Shown here piece after piece: positions 62,948-64,000 of a stretch of 64,000 nucleotides of DNA. The stretch is from NCBI GenBank assembly GCA_024694055.1, contig JAILKC010000055.1, positions 1-64,000 on the forward strand, written 5' to 3'. The stretch comes from Lachnospiraceae bacterium (GTDB lineage: Bacteria > Bacillota > Clostridia > Lachnospirales > Lachnospiraceae). Each line of letters opens with the position of its first letter. Position 1 is the stretch's first letter. The translations under genes and the position numbers were made by a program. The notes under the pieces are model-generated. The model was not told the origin of the DNA. It saw nothing but the letters and a program-made list of their open reading frames with translations, and made no database searches.

Positions 62948-63865
62948 CTATGGCCACAATTTCTCCGGATATGCACCGGCGTCCTTAAGTGCCTTGATAT
63001 TGGCTACTACATAAGGCTTGTCTTCTTGATATGTCACACCAAACCACTTATCCGGCGATGTAAATACTTTGACCGTAGCCTTGCCCGACTTGATAAGTCT
63101 GTCTATATCGGATGGCAAAAGAGCCTCTGCCTTAAGAGGATTGCCTGCAACATCTTCATCTAAAAATCTCACAAACGCATGCTGCAGTTCATCTAAAAGC
63201 CCCTTCTTAAATCCCCACATATTCATGGATACCGGAGTCTTAACATCTATATCCTTAAATGTAGCTCCGTCGTCTTCCGAATATGCCGCACCATTATCAG
63301 TCATGACGATCGTCTTCTGCTCCACGATATCCTCAAGATTCCCCGAAGCATCGGTCTTGCATACTCCTCTGGTAACTGAACCCTTCTCTGTCAAGGTCTT
63401 GCCAAGTTCATAGGCCACCATGGCATAAGATGAATCATCCTCTGCAGTATCAGTAAGGAACTTGTATAGTATCTTAAAGCCTTCCTTACCATAATAATCG
63501 TCTGCATTGATGACCATGAAAGGACCATTAATCGCATCCTTGCAGCAACTTATTGCATGAGTGGTACCCCAAGGCTTATTCCTGCCCTCGGGAATACTGT
63601 ATCCGTCAGGAATCTTATCAAGCTCCTGGAATACATATTCCACTTCCATATGTCTGGAGATCGGTTCTCCCACCAACTTCTTAAAATCTTCTTCTATAGC
63701 ATGCTTGATGATGAATACCACTTTTTCAAAGCCTGCTTCTTTAGCTGCGTATATGGAAAAATCGATGATCCTGTGTCCCTGATCGTCCATAGAATCCATC
63801 TGTTTTAAGCCGCCGTATCTGCTGCCCATTCCTGCTGCCATGATCACTAATACCGGTTTATCCAT
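62948..63865 (-). CDS. sugar-phosphate nucleotidyltransferase
   Basis: 305 residues. MAAGMGSRYGGLKQMD is the nucleotide-binding signature, INADDYYG provides the metal Asp, and the GTTHA and SMNMWGF segments fit the nucleotidyltransferase-like family. The sugar is unknown, but it is shorter than and different from RmlA or UDP-glucose pyrophosphorylase. GGAGG lies 8 bases before ATG 63865 (MDKPVLVIM), so the frame's opening at 63886 is not used. It has a promoter at 63926-63954 and is followed by relQ. Confidence 0.87.
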   Translation of the reverse strand: MDKPVLVIMAAGMGSRYGGLKQMDSMDDQGHRIIDFSIYAAKEAGFEKVVFIIKHAIEEDFKKLVGEPISRHMEVEYVFQELDKIPDGYSIPEGRNKPWGTTHAISCCKDAINGPFMVINADDYYGKEGFKILYKFLTDTAEDDSSYAMVAYELGKTLTEKGSVTRGVCKTDASGNLEDIVEQKTIVMTDNGAAYSEDDGATFKDIDVKTPVSMNMWGFKKGLLDELQHAFVRFLDEDVAGNPLKAEALLPSDIDRLIKSGKATVKVFTSPDKWFGVTYQEDKPYVVANIKALKDAGAYPEKLWP

Positions 63866-63925
63866 ATATATTCCCTCCAAATACATACCGTGTTATGCCC
63901 GCAAAAGCGCGAGCCTATCTGTATA

Positions 63926-63954
63926 ATTATACTCCAATCATCCGATCTTGTCTA
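63926..63954 (-). promoter_or_regulatory. sigma-A promoter of the nucleotidyltransferase-relQ unit
   Basis: Minus strand TAGACA (63954-63949), a 17-bp spacer, and a perfect TATAAT (63931-63926). The 12-bp palindrome GTATAATTATAC (63921-63932) covers the -10. The promoter overlaps the end of the truncated ORF at the window edge. Confidence 0.6.
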
Positions 63955-64000
63955 TGGAATAGAGTCTTGACGAATAGTCACCCATCACCCTTGTTCCTTC
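63938..64000 (-). CDS. partial ORF, C-terminus only
   Basis: One minus frame is open from the window edge to TGA at 63940-63938 and ends in VMGDYSSRLYSIDKIG. The other two frames have stops. It is too short to identify. It could also be non-coding sequence upstream of the nucleotidyltransferase promoter. Confidence 0.4.
   Translation of the reverse strand, partial: EGTRVMGDYSSRLYSIDKIG

Noticed and set aside
8237-63886. Very frequent CTTAAG hexamer across the window
   Set aside because: It is explained by Leu-Lys codon pairs (CTT AAG) and by AAG/CTT codon preference; it follows coding sequence and shows no spacing.

Overview
The window looks like chromosome from a Gram-positive, moderate-GC Clostridia bacterium, most likely Lachnospiraceae (Butyrivibrio or Lachnospira-like). 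This is inferred from AGGAGG-type ribosome sites, a LytR-CpsA-Psr (LCP) ligase, DUF975 and DUF6020-type membrane proteins, a small RelQ-type alarmone synthetase, and the lack of any outer-membrane gene. Almost all genes lie on the minus strand; only an XRE regulator, a DUF975 protein and a Y-family polymerase lie on plus. I see no rRNA, tRNA, CRISPR array, transposase or prophage.

Layout. 0-8.2 kb: SPFH/zinc-ribbon protein, divergent XRE regulator plus DUF975 protein, a 50-residue ORF, a 1273-residue repeat-rich surface protein, and a Y-family polymerase with a LexA-like site. 8.2-13.8 kb: FAD oxidoreductase, GH43 glycosidase, SGNH lipoprotein and a polytopic membrane protein. 14.1-17.8 kb: an apparent htrA-clpX-lspA operon preceded by four exact 11-bp-spaced repeats. 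18-51 kb: glmS, then a large surface-polysaccharide locus. 51-64 kb: dnaE, a MATE transporter, metK, an HD-GYP protein, murA, an M23/LysM/G5 endopeptidase with a coiled-coil partner, relQ and a sugar nucleotidyltransferase.

The polysaccharide locus contains an LCP ligase, an initiating polyprenyl-phosphate sugar transferase, multi-domain GT2 glycosyltransferases, phosphoglucomutase, a Wzm/Wzt-type ABC exporter, rmlC/A/B, ugd, two paralogous GH25 muramidases, further GT2 and GT4 enzymes and a deacetylase-like protein. The most interesting part is the exporter block at 28.0-36.1 kb. Its order is wzm, wzt (with a C-terminal glycan-binding-type domain), a methyltransferase-kinase-like fusion, then large GT2 enzymes. 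This matches the architecture and order of the E. coli O8/O9a chain-termination system (Wzm-Wzt-WbdD-WbdA). My inference is a Gram-positive wall glycan whose length is set by a terminal methyl/phosphate cap, which is exported by ABC transporter and attached to peptidoglycan by LCP. No Wzx flippase or Wzy polymerase was seen.

Several regulatory signals were read directly: likely sigma-A promoters for dinB, GH43, murA, the initiating sugar transferase and the nucleotidyltransferase; strong terminators after metK, pgcA and dinB; a duplicated 52-bp terminator element; and inverted perfect DnaA boxes at 13.8 kb.
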